From RGIG7213 sp045545665 (GTDB taxonomy: Bacteria > Bacillota > Clostridia > Oscillospirales > CAG-272), in NCBI GenBank assembly GCA_045545665.1, contig JAZQBL010000041.1:1-36165 (forward strand): DNA of 36,165 nt, given 5' to 3'. A program made the translations under genes and the position numbers. Position 1 is the first letter of the stretch. The number at the start of each line of letters is the position of its first letter. The notes under the pieces are model-generated. The model saw only the letters and a program-made list of their open reading frames with translations, was not told the origin of the DNA and did no database searches. Below, piece by piece: positions 15,219-23,146 of this stretch.

Positions 15219-15776
15219 TACTTCCTCTTCGTTAGGAAGATCGACGACAGTCACGCTGTGTCCCGTGTGGTGCAGAAATTTTTCAAATATGTCACTCGCT
15301 TTTATGCGCATACTTGTCGTACTTACACAAGGGTGGCATCCGATATATTCCTGCTTCATAATATCGGAATCAACTATGAGCCTTACGTGTTTTTCCGTAT
15401 CGTTCATAAGTCCCAGAACGCTTACAGCGCCGGGATGTATTTTAAGATACTCCCACATTTTATCGTCCTTTGCAAAGGAAAGACGTGAAACGCCGAGCTG
15501 GGAAGAAAGATATTTCGTTTTAAAGGGCTTATCGCCGACTGTCATGAGCAGATAAAAATCCGTCATCTGTCTGTTTGCCAAAAACAGATTTTTACACATT
15601 TCAGTTCCGAGAACCTTGTCTATCTCACGGCACAATTCCATATTGTCGGCAGGTTCGTGGTCTATTCGGTGATATTCTATACCGAGACTGTCAAGAAGAT
15701 CGTAACAGCCCATTTCGTAAGGCGATCGCATTTCTTTAGTAAGCGGTCTGCCTTTTCTTATTATAAGTTCTTGCAT
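15207..15776 (-). CDS. YbaK/ProX-type aminoacyl-tRNA editing domain protein
   Basis: This 189-residue protein has the free-standing prolyl-tRNA editing domain fold. Landmarks are CKNLFLANRQ at 61-70, GDKPFKTKYLSSQLG at 81-95, LKIHPGAVSVLGLMND at 111-126 and IGCHPCVSTTS at 145-155. The family hydrolyses mischarged tRNA, typically Ala- or Cys-tRNA-Pro, in the cytoplasm. The ProX/PrdX-like branch fits best, though the substrate is not certain. The start ATG follows GGAG at 5 nt. It lies 12 bp after the SNF2 helicase stop, so the two are very probably co-transcribed. No terminator was recognised after it. Confidence 0.85.
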   Translation of the reverse strand: MQELIIRKGRPLTKEMRSPYEMGCYDLLDSLGIEYHRIDHEPADNMELCREIDKVLGTEMCKNLFLANRQMTDFYLLMTVGDKPFKTKYLSSQLGVSRLSFAKDDKMWEYLKIHPGAVSVLGLMNDTEKHVRLIVDSDIMKQEYIGCHPCVSTTSMRIKASDIFEKFLHHTGHSVTVVDLPNEEEVSQL

Positions 15777-15788
15777 TTTTTCTCCTCA

Positions 15789-17927
15789 CTATGCGCTTTG
15801 CATTTTTGCTTTTTCCGATGCAATTATTTCTTTTACAGCGTTGTTATCTATTGCCATTGACTTTTCGCCGATTACGGATTCGTCTGCAAAATTATCAAAA
15901 ATATTTTGCTTTTCTTCGAGCAATTCGATGATCCTTTCGTCGACCGTTTCATCACACAAAAGTCTGTAAACAAGTACCGAGCGAAGCTGTCCCATTCTGT
16001 ATGCTCTCGATATAGCCTGGTTTTCGATCGACGGTTTGAGCTGAGGCTCACAAAATATAATAACGCTTGCCGTCTGTATATTAAGCCCCGTTCCGCCTGC
16101 CTGCACCTGTGCAATAAGCACGGAGCCTGCAGGGGCTTTTTTAAATCCATCAAGGATATTCTGTCGTTCCTCGGGAGAAATATCGCCTGTAATCATAAAG
16201 GTCTTTCTGTCGGAAAGGAGGTTTTCGACCTTTGAAAGCGTATCTCTGAAAAACGAGAAAACGATTATTTTTCTGTCATCATCACGTGATTCGTCACATA
16301 TATCAAGCAAAGCACGCGCCTTTGAAGAATGTGATATATCGTCTATATGCCAAGAAACACGGCGCATCGCCATAAAGTTTTCCGACATTACCGCCCGGCG
16401 GTACGTTTTTTTGTCGTCCTCGGTCATTTCGCACCATTGTCTGTATTCAATAAGCTCGGGGAGTTCTTTCAAAACGTCCTCGCGCACACGGCGGAGGTAG
16501 ACGGGTGCAAGCTGTTGACGGAAGCTTTCGGCAGCGGATAAAAACTTCATACCTTCTATTTTATCTGCTATTTCTTTATTCAGAAGGCTTATGAGAAAAC
16601 ACATTTCATCCACTCTGTTTTCAAGCGGTGTACCCGTCATAAACAGAGTTTTTTCTGTTTTTCCGATCAAGCGCTGCGTTGCCAGCGTGCGCTGTGCTTT
16701 CGGGTTTTTAACGTAATGTGCTTCATCAAGCGTGAGCATTGAAAAAGTGAAGTCATCAGGAAGGGTAAATCTGCTTATTGACTCGTACGTAGTTACCGCG
16801 ACTCCGCCTTCTTTTACCCATTTTTCAACGGCTTCCTCGTCGGAGCCGTGTATCTTTACGACCGTGAGCATACTGTGCTGTACTATTTCGCGGCACCAAT
16901 TCACGAGAACACTTGCAGGACATACGACCATAAAATGCGTCTTTCCTTCGGCGTAAAGGCACGCCATGGCGGCTATTGCTTCAATGGTCTTTCCGAGACC
17001 CATTTCATCACCGAGCAGGACATTTTCCCCGTACATTATATATTTCGTTCCGAATAGCTGATACGAACGAAGCGTTGCCTTCATATAAGAAAGATCTATA
17101 TTATATGCGTTTATCTTATCCGCAAGCTCCTCCGGAATACCGCTGTATACACTGCTTTTGACAGTTCCGAACGGTAAAAATCCTTCAAATACGGCAACGT
17201 ATTTTGCAGGATTATTCTCAAAATCCTTTATTTTTTCTGTACGTGATACAGCATGTATTTTTCTGTACTGTATGTAAGTTTTTTCGCCATTAAGACAATA
17301 TTCGCTTTTTGAAAGGTCAACGAGCGTTCTGCACGCCTCACTTCCCTCTTCTTTTTTCTTTTTGGAGGAAAAAATTCTTCCGAAAAACGAAGTTGACGTC
17401 TTCGACTTTTTTATGAGCCGGGCGTTATTTTCCTTGTTTTCCGTGTACATTTTTTCAGCAAAGGCTATTTCGTACGATGCGTTTACAAAGGAATAAAGAT
17501 CGTATATTATCTCGTTTGAATTCGGTTTTGCGTTTTCATCGTACAAGGATACGTGCGCGTTTTCTTTCGCTTTCAAAACGATATTTTCGGCAATTTCTTT
17601 TATTTTTACGGCACCTGTGTCACTTATACCGTTTATTTGCGCTATTTTTTGTACAGACGCTTTATGAACGTCACCGATGGATGACAATCCGTTTTCTTTG
17701 AGATACGATACACGTATTCCTTTTTCCTCACCGCTTAAAACTTCAACGTCCATTTCGGATATCATTTTATCCGCTTCTTTTTCGCACAGCTTTTCTGCTT
17801 CGAGGGATATACGTTTCTTTAATTTTTCTACGTGGCTTACAACGTCGGAATATCTTTTTTCCGATTCTTTGATTTTTCTTACCGCCTCAGCAACATCTTT
17901 TTTATCAAGTTTTGCAGGATCTGCCAT
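15789..17927 (-). CDS. SNF2-family DNA helicase/translocase with helix-hairpin-helix region
   Basis: This is a 712-residue protein. Residues 1-60 are charged and coiled-coil-like. Residues 82-116 read as a helix-hairpin-helix (SSIGDVHKASVQKIAQINGI followed by SDTGAVKIKEIAENI). A variable linker with a Lys-rich stretch (188-193) comes next. The SNF2 ATPase core starts near 285: motif I GDEMGLGKT (306-314), DEAH (401-404) and TGTP (431-434). The second RecA lobe contains VFSFFRDTL, AGGTGLN and the SRAYRMGQ motif VI. All ATPase motifs look intact. Such proteins move along double-stranded DNA in repair or remodelling. The HhH suggests structure-specific DNA contact. The start ATG has AAGGA at 6 nt. 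It forms a pair with the editing-domain gene. Confidence 0.88.
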   Translation of the reverse strand: MADPAKLDKKDVAEAVRKIKESEKRYSDVVSHVEKLKKRISLEAEKLCEKEADKMISEMDVEVLSGEEKGIRVSYLKENGLSSIGDVHKASVQKIAQINGISDTGAVKIKEIAENIVLKAKENAHVSLYDENAKPNSNEIIYDLYSFVNASYEIAFAEKMYTENKENNARLIKKSKTSTSFFGRIFSSKKKKEEGSEACRTLVDLSKSEYCLNGEKTYIQYRKIHAVSRTEKIKDFENNPAKYVAVFEGFLPFGTVKSSVYSGIPEELADKINAYNIDLSYMKATLRSYQLFGTKYIMYGENVLLGDEMGLGKTIEAIAAMACLYAEGKTHFMVVCPASVLVNWCREIVQHSMLTVVKIHGSDEEAVEKWVKEGGVAVTTYESISRFTLPDDFTFSMLTLDEAHYVKNPKAQRTLATQRLIGKTEKTLFMTGTPLENRVDEMCFLISLLNKEIADKIEGMKFLSAAESFRQQLAPVYLRRVREDVLKELPELIEYRQWCEMTEDDKKTYRRAVMSENFMAMRRVSWHIDDISHSSKARALLDICDESRDDDRKIIVFSFFRDTLSKVENLLSDRKTFMITGDISPEERQNILDGFKKAPAGSVLIAQVQAGGTGLNIQTASVIIFCEPQLKPSIENQAISRAYRMGQLRSVLVYRLLCDETVDERIIELLEEKQNIFDNFADESVIGEKSMAIDNNAVKEIIASEKAKMQSA

Positions 17928-17951
17928 TTGTGTTCCTTATCTCATATTACA

Positions 17952-17985
17952 ATAATACTCACACCCGTTCGGATGTGAGTATTAT
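17952..17985. other. Long perfect hairpin between minus-strand genes
   Basis: A perfect 12-bp stem (ATAATACTCACA / TGTGAGTATTAT) has an inner CCG-TT-CGG. It sits between the Gfo/Idh/MocA stop and the SNF2 start. There is no clean T run on either side. It could be a weak terminator for the oxidoreductase gene or a processing or regulatory stem. Confidence 0.55.
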
Positions 17986-17998
17986 CTACGTATTATTC

Positions 17999-19318
17999 TT
18001 ATTTATCTTCTTTGTCTTCGCCGTCTTCGTCTTTCTTTACACTACCCTGTGTAAATGCAGCGGAGATGTAGCCTTCGCCTGATGCAAGCTCTTCTTCGAA
18101 GAGTCTTCTCATCTTTGCGTAAACTTCATCGGGAATTTCGGGAGTTCCCTTGGAGAACGTCGGGATAAGCATATCGCCTGCAACTTCGGGAACAGTACAC
18201 GTTGTATCGTTTCTGTACTTTTCTCTTACTGCCTTGTCTCTGATATTGGGAACTTCAAGTGTGATACCGCCCTGAAGAACGGAACGGTAAGCGAACATAC
18301 CTGTGATACCCATATCGATAGCTTCGTATACGTCGATGATATCAGCATCGTCGTTACCCTTTATCTTCTCAACGAAGTGATACATTGAGTAGTAGTCAGA
18401 ACCGCCGTGACCGAAGGAAGCGGAAAGTTCGTTACATTCGGGGTTGTAGCTCTTTATATCTTCGGGTGCGTATTCACCGTCGTACTTATCTGCGTTTACG
18501 TAAAGATGTGTAGGACCGCCGTTCATTGCATCCTCTCTTGCACTTTCCATTCTACCCTTTGAGCCGTAGAACGTGTACCAGATGGAGTTCTTGTAAAGGT
18601 CGCCGTGAACACTCTTTGCGATACCGCCGTTTTCAAACGTTACCATTTCGATACCGAACTGACCTGCCTTGTTACCTGTACGGCGGCGGCGGTCTACCTT
18701 CGTGCCCTCAAAACCTACAACAGAAACGGGACGGAGACCTGTAACGTGGATGATCGGACCGAGAGAGTGTGTGCAGTAGAAGTTTGCGTGCATTACGTTT
18801 CTCCAGTGCTTGGGATCACCGTAAGAAATGCTGGGCCAGATGGATTCGCAGTTGTGGATGTATTCACCTTCACCGTATTCGAATTCACCGATAACGCCTT
18901 CTCTGTAAAGCTTACGCATTTCCATGGGAGCGGGCATATAGCAGTAGTTTTCGCCGTATGCGTATACCTTTCCGGATTCTTCAACAGCTTCAACAAGTTC
19001 AACAGCTTCCTTCATTGTCTGAACGGGAAGCACTTCGCTGAATACGTGCAAGCCCTTCTTAAGGCACTTGATAGCGAAAGGAGCGTGTTCGTTAGCGTAG
19101 TTAGCAAGAACGACAGCATCCATATCGTGGTTTATAAATTCATCAAAGCTTGTGTAATAAGTAATTCCTTCATTGGGATGGCTGATCTTATGCTTTTCGA
19201 TACCTTCAACCCACTTATCACAGATAGCAACAAGTTCTGCGTTATCGGCAGCGCGGCAGTAGTTTATCATACTCGTTCCGCGGTAAACGCCCAAAACGCC
19301 TATTCTGATTTTTTTCAT
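17999..19318 (-). CDS. Gfo/Idh/MocA family oxidoreductase, altered EKP motif
   Basis: This 439-residue protein has an N-terminal Rossmann NAD(P) domain (GVLGVYRGTS at 7-16; ELVAICDKW) and the C-terminal Gfo/Idh/MocA domain with a putative active-site His184 (YCTHSLGP). Members oxidise or reduce sugars and their derivatives. At the position of the usual Glu-Lys-Pro it reads SEVLPVQT (94-101), so the catalytic-type lysine is absent. The C-terminal tail is very acidic (EDGEDKEDK). It starts at ATG with an excellent AGGAGG site. It stands alone between the promoter at 19360-19388 and the hairpin at 17952. The substrate is unknown. Confidence 0.85.
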   Translation of the reverse strand: MKKIRIGVLGVYRGTSMINYCRAADNAELVAICDKWVEGIEKHKISHPNEGITYYTSFDEFINHDMDAVVLANYANEHAPFAIKCLKKGLHVFSEVLPVQTMKEAVELVEAVEESGKVYAYGENYCYMPAPMEMRKLYREGVIGEFEYGEGEYIHNCESIWPSISYGDPKHWRNVMHANFYCTHSLGPIIHVTGLRPVSVVGFEGTKVDRRRRTGNKAGQFGIEMVTFENGGIAKSVHGDLYKNSIWYTFYGSKGRMESAREDAMNGGPTHLYVNADKYDGEYAPEDIKSYNPECNELSASFGHGGSDYYSMYHFVEKIKGNDDADIIDVYEAIDMGITGMFAYRSVLQGGITLEVPNIRDKAVREKYRNDTTCTVPEVAGDMLIPTFSKGTPEIPDEVYAKMRRLFEEELASGEGYISAAFTQGSVKKDEDGEDKEDK

Positions 19319-19359
19319 AAGTTCCTCCTATGTGAACAACATAATTATTAGCTTCGTAT

Positions 19360-19388
19360 ATAATAGCACACTTTTTCCGATATTTCAA
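19360..19388 (-). promoter_or_regulatory. Sigma-A promoter of the Gfo/Idh/MocA gene
   Basis: On the minus strand TTGAAA (19388-19383), 17 nt, TATTAT (19365-19360). The RNA start is expected near 19353. Confidence 0.65.
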
Positions 19389-19463
19389 TAGATAATTTGA
19401 ATTATTTAGATATATTTTCACAAAGGTTCAAAAAAACGTAAAATCGTTTTTCGTAAGAAAATC

Positions 19464-19502
19464 AAAAGCGTTTGCCATTCGTTATGCCGGCAAACGCTTT
19501 TT
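19464..19502 (-). terminator. Intrinsic terminator after htrA
   Basis: Perfect 13-bp stem (AAAAGCGTTTGCC / GGCAAACGCTTTT) with a 12-nt loop. On the minus strand it is followed by TTTTGATTTTC and begins 3 bases after the htrA stop. Confidence 0.85.
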
Positions 19503-19504
19503 AT

Positions 19505-20833
19505 TCAGTCTACATCCGCGGGACGCGGAGTTTCAAAGGTTACGTTTATTATCTGCGATTTATTATCACGGTAGATAACAAACTCGACTGTATCACCGAC
19601 ACAGTATGATGATATCAGCGACGACAGTACGTTAGGTGAAGATATCATATTTCCGTCAACACTCAATATGATATCATTCTTTTTGAGACCCGACTTCTGT
19701 GCATCGTATCCGTCAACGACCTTTGATATATAAACATACCCCTGTCTTGTCTGTGCTATCTCGACGCCGAGATACGCTTTATCAGTAGAAGATTTGTTTT
19801 CTATGATATTCTGAACTATTTCGCGTGCCGTCGTGGAAGGTATTGCAAAGCCGATACCCTCAACGTCGTCGCCTGACGATTTTGCATTTACGATACCGAT
19901 AAGCTCACCTACGAGGTTAAAAAGTCCGCCGCCGGAGTTACCGGGGTTTACGGGTGCATCGGTCTGTATGAGAGTCATCATTTTGTTATCGACCTTTATT
20001 TCACGCGCAAGAGCCGATACTATACCCGTGGTTACCGTACCGCCGAGCTCACCTAAGGGGTTACCGATCGCAATGACCGTCTGTCCTACCTTGAGATTGT
20101 CGGAATTTCCGAACGTTGCCGCAGAAAGTCCCGTAGCCTCTATTTTGATGACGGCAAGGTCGTTTTTCGTATTTACACCCCAGATGACGGCATCGTATTC
20201 TTCGCCGTTTCTGAGTCTTACGGTAACCTTTTCCGCACCGTCTATGACGTGGTTATTCGTCACGATAAATCCGTCGGGCGTTACTATAACACCGCTTCCT
20301 GCACCTTGTGAAACGCTCTGACCGTAGAAGGATCCGTAAACGACGCTTTCGGTCTGTATTTCAACGACAGAATCAACTGTTTTGGAAACGACCTTTACCG
20401 TGTCGTCTTCCTCAACAACGGTATTGTTATACGCAAGTGTCTGATCGCTTGCGGTAACATCGCCGCCGTCAGCAACATTCGTGCTGTCTGCATCCGCTAT
20501 GGGTCCTTTCGGCTCTTCGTTATTATCCTTTCCGAAATATCTGCCTGCAAAGAATGCGCCGACACAAAGAAGCAACGCAAATATTATGCATACTGCCACA
20601 GCGGGTGCGTGGCTTTTCTTTTTCTTAACGGGAGTTACGGGGTCGGGATTATACGAATAGCTTCTCGTTTCACTGCTGTAGCGGTTCTGAAAAGGAGTAT
20701 ATTCATCCCCTGTGTTATCCGAAGCTTTTTTATCAGCCTCGGGCTCCGTTTCGGCAGGTGTACTTGCCGTTTCTTCAGTCACGTTTAAATTTTCGTTTTC
20801 GTTTTCACCGTAATTATTGAAATTATTATCCAT
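19505..20833 (-). CDS. htrA: HtrA-like trypsin-type serine protease with PDZ domain
   Basis: This is a 442-residue membrane-anchored protease. Residues 1-70 are a cytoplasmic, Asn/Glu-rich low-complexity tail, and 76-98 are the membrane helix. The S1C protease domain carries the catalytic triad His195 (TNNHVID), Asp225 (KNDLAVIKI) and Ser300 (PVNPGNSGGGL), all intact. A single PDZ domain follows (about 350-435, with GLKKNDIILSVDG). The family degrades misfolded proteins at the outer face of the membrane. I chose the second ATG (20833) because AAAGG lies 9 nt before it but touches the first ATG (20842). It is followed by its own terminator. No clear promoter was found in the 135-bp gap after hom. 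Confidence 0.93.
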   Translation of the reverse strand: MDNNFNNYGENENENLNVTEETASTPAETEPEADKKASDNTGDEYTPFQNRYSSETRSYSYNPDPVTPVKKKKSHAPAVAVCIIFALLLCVGAFFAGRYFGKDNNEEPKGPIADADSTNVADGGDVTASDQTLAYNNTVVEEDDTVKVVSKTVDSVVEIQTESVVYGSFYGQSVSQGAGSGVIVTPDGFIVTNNHVIDGAEKVTVRLRNGEEYDAVIWGVNTKNDLAVIKIEATGLSAATFGNSDNLKVGQTVIAIGNPLGELGGTVTTGIVSALAREIKVDNKMMTLIQTDAPVNPGNSGGGLFNLVGELIGIVNAKSSGDDVEGIGFAIPSTTAREIVQNIIENKSSTDKAYLGVEIAQTRQGYVYISKVVDGYDAQKSGLKKNDIILSVDGNMISSPNVLSSLISSYCVGDTVEFVIYRDNKSQIINVTFETPRPADVD

Positions 20834-20968
20834 CGTACTCATCCTTTCAAATTATGTACCGGCCTTTTCAGCCTGCTGTACCGATTATCTTCTTTTTATG
20901 TGACAGAATTTTGAAGTATGACTGACGGTATATTGAAACTTTACGCCGCAATTATTATACGTAAAACT

Positions 20969-22177
20969 TTATTCAAAAACCTTATACGAAGATATAACAG
21001 TATATCCATTTTGTGCAAGTTCCGAAACATACGCTTCGTACTCGTCAACCGATAATTTCTTCGTTACGACTGATATAAGTCCTTCGTCAACGATGAACGC
21101 TTCGGGGGTATATTCGGCTTTGAACTTCTCGCAGTCGCCGCCTATGCGCAAAAGGTAAGAAAGCTTCCTTTCGTCGCCTGTCAGTATCTCTTTACCGTCT
21201 TTCCACATATCAAACTGTGATTTTGCATTCTTTCTTGCCGCAATATCTATGATATCGGAAACAACAGCGCTCGCTGTGGGGAGCTTACCTGCACCGCGTC
21301 CGTAGAACATTACCGTACCTGCGGCATCAGTATCGACCATAATTCCGTTGAAGACGTCTTCGATTCCGTAAAGCGGAACGTTGTCTGCAATACAGTAAGG
21401 AGATACCTCGAGGAAAAGCTTTCCGTCCTTCAATTCAGCAACGCCCAAAAGCTTTATCTTACATCCGAAAGCTTCAGCTGCGGCAACGTCTTTACGCGTG
21501 ATCTTTGAAATACCGACCGCCTTTACGTCATCGGGGCATACGAGACTTCCCGACATTATCGCACCGAGTATGCATATCTTGCGGCACGTGTCAAGTCCCT
21601 CAACGTCAGCTGTGGGATCTTTTTCGGCATAGCCCTTCGCCTGTGCTTCGGAAAGCGCTGTTTCGTAGCTTTTTCCGTGTGTGAACATATTTGTAAGAAT
21701 ATAGTTCGTAGTACCGTTGAGTATTCCCGCTATACGCGATATTCTGTTTGCTGCAAGGCATTGAGCGATAGGGGTAAGTGCGGGAATAGCACCGCCCGTG
21801 CTTGCTTCAAAAAGATATCTTACGCCGTTTTCTTTTGCTTTTTTCATAAGCTCAACGCCGCAATATGAAACTATTTCCTTATTTGAGGTAACTACGCTTT
21901 TGCCTTTTTCAAGTGCCATAGTCGTAAATTTGTGAGCTATCGTCTTTCCGCCCATCGTCTCAACGACAACGTCTACCTCGGGATCGTTTGCAATAACCTC
22001 AAAATCCTTCACCATTTTATCGGCAAACGGTGAGTCGGGAAATTCACGTATATCGCATATGTACTTCAGATTGATCTTTTCGCCTGCATTTTTTTCGATA
22101 ATATCGGCATTATTCGTAAGCAGTTCGCAAACACCGCTTCCGACTGTACCGAAGCCTATCACGGCAACATTTAACAT
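20969..22177 (-). CDS. hom: Homoserine dehydrogenase
   Basis: This 402-residue protein reduces aspartate semialdehyde to homoserine on the way to threonine and methionine. The NAD(P) loop is GFGTVGSG at 8-15. Lys100 (TSNKEIV), the GGAIP turn (128-132), GILNGTTNYIL (151-161) and the signature GYAEKDPTADVEGLD (182-196), with a conserved Lys200 soon after, are all present. The C-terminal 80 residues (AEYTPEAFIVDEGLISVVTK and on) look like a short ACT-type regulatory domain, as in other Firmicutes. The start ATG has AAAGGAAA upstream. It has its own promoter at 22219-22247, and no thr or asd genes are adjacent. Confidence 0.95.
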   Translation of the reverse strand: MLNVAVIGFGTVGSGVCELLTNNADIIEKNAGEKINLKYICDIREFPDSPFADKMVKDFEVIANDPEVDVVVETMGGKTIAHKFTTMALEKGKSVVTSNKEIVSYCGVELMKKAKENGVRYLFEASTGGAIPALTPIAQCLAANRISRIAGILNGTTNYILTNMFTHGKSYETALSEAQAKGYAEKDPTADVEGLDTCRKICILGAIMSGSLVCPDDVKAVGISKITRKDVAAAEAFGCKIKLLGVAELKDGKLFLEVSPYCIADNVPLYGIEDVFNGIMVDTDAAGTVMFYGRGAGKLPTASAVVSDIIDIAARKNAKSQFDMWKDGKEILTGDERKLSYLLRIGGDCEKFKAEYTPEAFIVDEGLISVVTKKLSVDEYEAYVSELAQNGYTVISSYKVFE

Positions 22178-22218
22178 TTCTTTATTTCCTTTCGGTAATA
22201 TTTAACTCATGTTTTGCC

Positions 22219-22247
22219 ATTTTAACATAAAAGAATGACAAAATCAA
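22219..22247 (-). promoter_or_regulatory. Sigma-A-like promoter of hom
   Basis: On the minus strand TTGATT (22247-22242), 17 nt, TAAAAT (22224-22219), with a TG one base before the -10. The leader of about 35 nt is too short for a riboswitch. Confidence 0.6.
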
Positions 22248-22312
22248 CAACTTATTTATAATTTTATTTAATAATTCACTTTTCTTCACAAAAGGGACAC
22301 ACAAACACAGCA

Positions 22313-22341
22313 TTGACACATCGCAAAAAATAGTTTATAAT
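22313..22341 (+). promoter_or_regulatory. Consensus sigma-A promoter of the AlkD-like gene
   Basis: Exact consensus TTGACA (22313-22318), 17 nt, TATAAT (22336-22341). It is the best promoter in the window and gives a short leader of about 15 nt. Confidence 0.85.
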
Positions 22342-22363
22342 GTAAGAAAAAACGGGGTTAAAA

Positions 22364-23044
22364 ATGACAAACGAAGAAATACGAAAAAAGCTGTTTGAAT
22401 CAAAGGATGAAAAATATAAGCTTTTCCAGTGCAAGCTTATGCCGACGGTGCCTTCCGATACCGTTATCGGTGTACGTATCCCTCAGTTGAGAAAGCTTGC
22501 AAAAGAGCTTTACAAAAGCGGTGATACAGCGGAATTTTTATCTTCTCTGCCCCATAAGTATTATGAAGAAAACAACCTGCATTCATTCATCATCGAACAG
22601 ATAAAAGACGTCGGTGAATGTATTGCCGAGACAGATAGATTTTTACCGTATATTGACAACTGGGCAACGTGTGATTCTCTCCGTCCGAAATGCTTTAAAA
22701 ATAACGTGCAAGCCGTAATACCGAAGGCTCGCGAATATATTGCATCACATCATACGTACACGGTAAGATTCGGAATTGAACTTTTGATGCTCTATTGTCT
22801 TGATGATCTTTTCGATAAAAAATACCCCCTCTGGATATCGGAAACGGAAAGCGGCGAATACTACGTCAATATGATGCGTGCCTGGTACTTCGCAACTGCA
22901 CTTGCAAAGCAGTATGAAAGCGTAATCGAGTACATAGAAAAGCGCAAGCTTGATGCATTTACTCACGGCAAGACCATACAGAAAGCCTGTGAAAGCTTCC
23001 GAATATCCGAAGAAAAGAAGGAATATCTTAAAACTTTGTTGTAA
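22364..23044 (+). CDS. DNA alkylation repair protein (AlkD-like HEAT-repeat)
   Basis: This 226-residue all-helical protein belongs to the AlkD/AlkC-type DNA glycosylase family, which removes bulky or charged alkylated bases without base flipping. The landmarks are GVRIPQLRKLAKEL at 36-49, PHKYYEENNLHSFII at 63-77, DNWATCD at 98-104 with Trp100 and Asp104 in the positions expected for the catalytic pair, and TVRFGIELLM later. The length is usual. The start ATG has GGGG 6 nt upstream, and a perfect consensus promoter lies directly before. It stands alone and is unrelated in function to the glycogen genes that follow. Confidence 0.9.
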   Translation: MTNEEIRKKLFESKDEKYKLFQCKLMPTVPSDTVIGVRIPQLRKLAKELYKSGDTAEFLSSLPHKYYEENNLHSFIIEQIKDVGECIAETDRFLPYIDNWATCDSLRPKCFKNNVQAVIPKAREYIASHHTYTVRFGIELLMLYCLDDLFDKKYPLWISETESGEYYVNMMRAWYFATALAKQYESVIEYIEKRKLDAFTHGKTIQKACESFRISEEKKEYLKTLL

Positions 23045-23082
23045 AACAGCGTATAAAATATTAAAAATGTTCATATTACTAC

Positions 23083-23111
23083 TTGTAATTTTTAGAAAAA
23101 TGTATTATAAT
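23083..23111 (+). promoter_or_regulatory. Sigma-A promoter of the glycogen operon
   Basis: TTGTAA (23083-23088), 17 nt, TATAAT (23106-23111). The leader is about 30 nt with AAGGAG before glgB. No other promoter was found within the following 12 kb of close-set genes. Confidence 0.75.
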
Positions 23112-23146
23112 AAATTGAAGTACTTATATCTGTAAGGAGTGGTCTT

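Noticed and set aside
20843..20968. Promoter and imperfect GTAC-ended hairpin before htrA
   Set aside because: The stem needs several bulges, and no -35/-10 pair with good spacing was found, so neither is listed.
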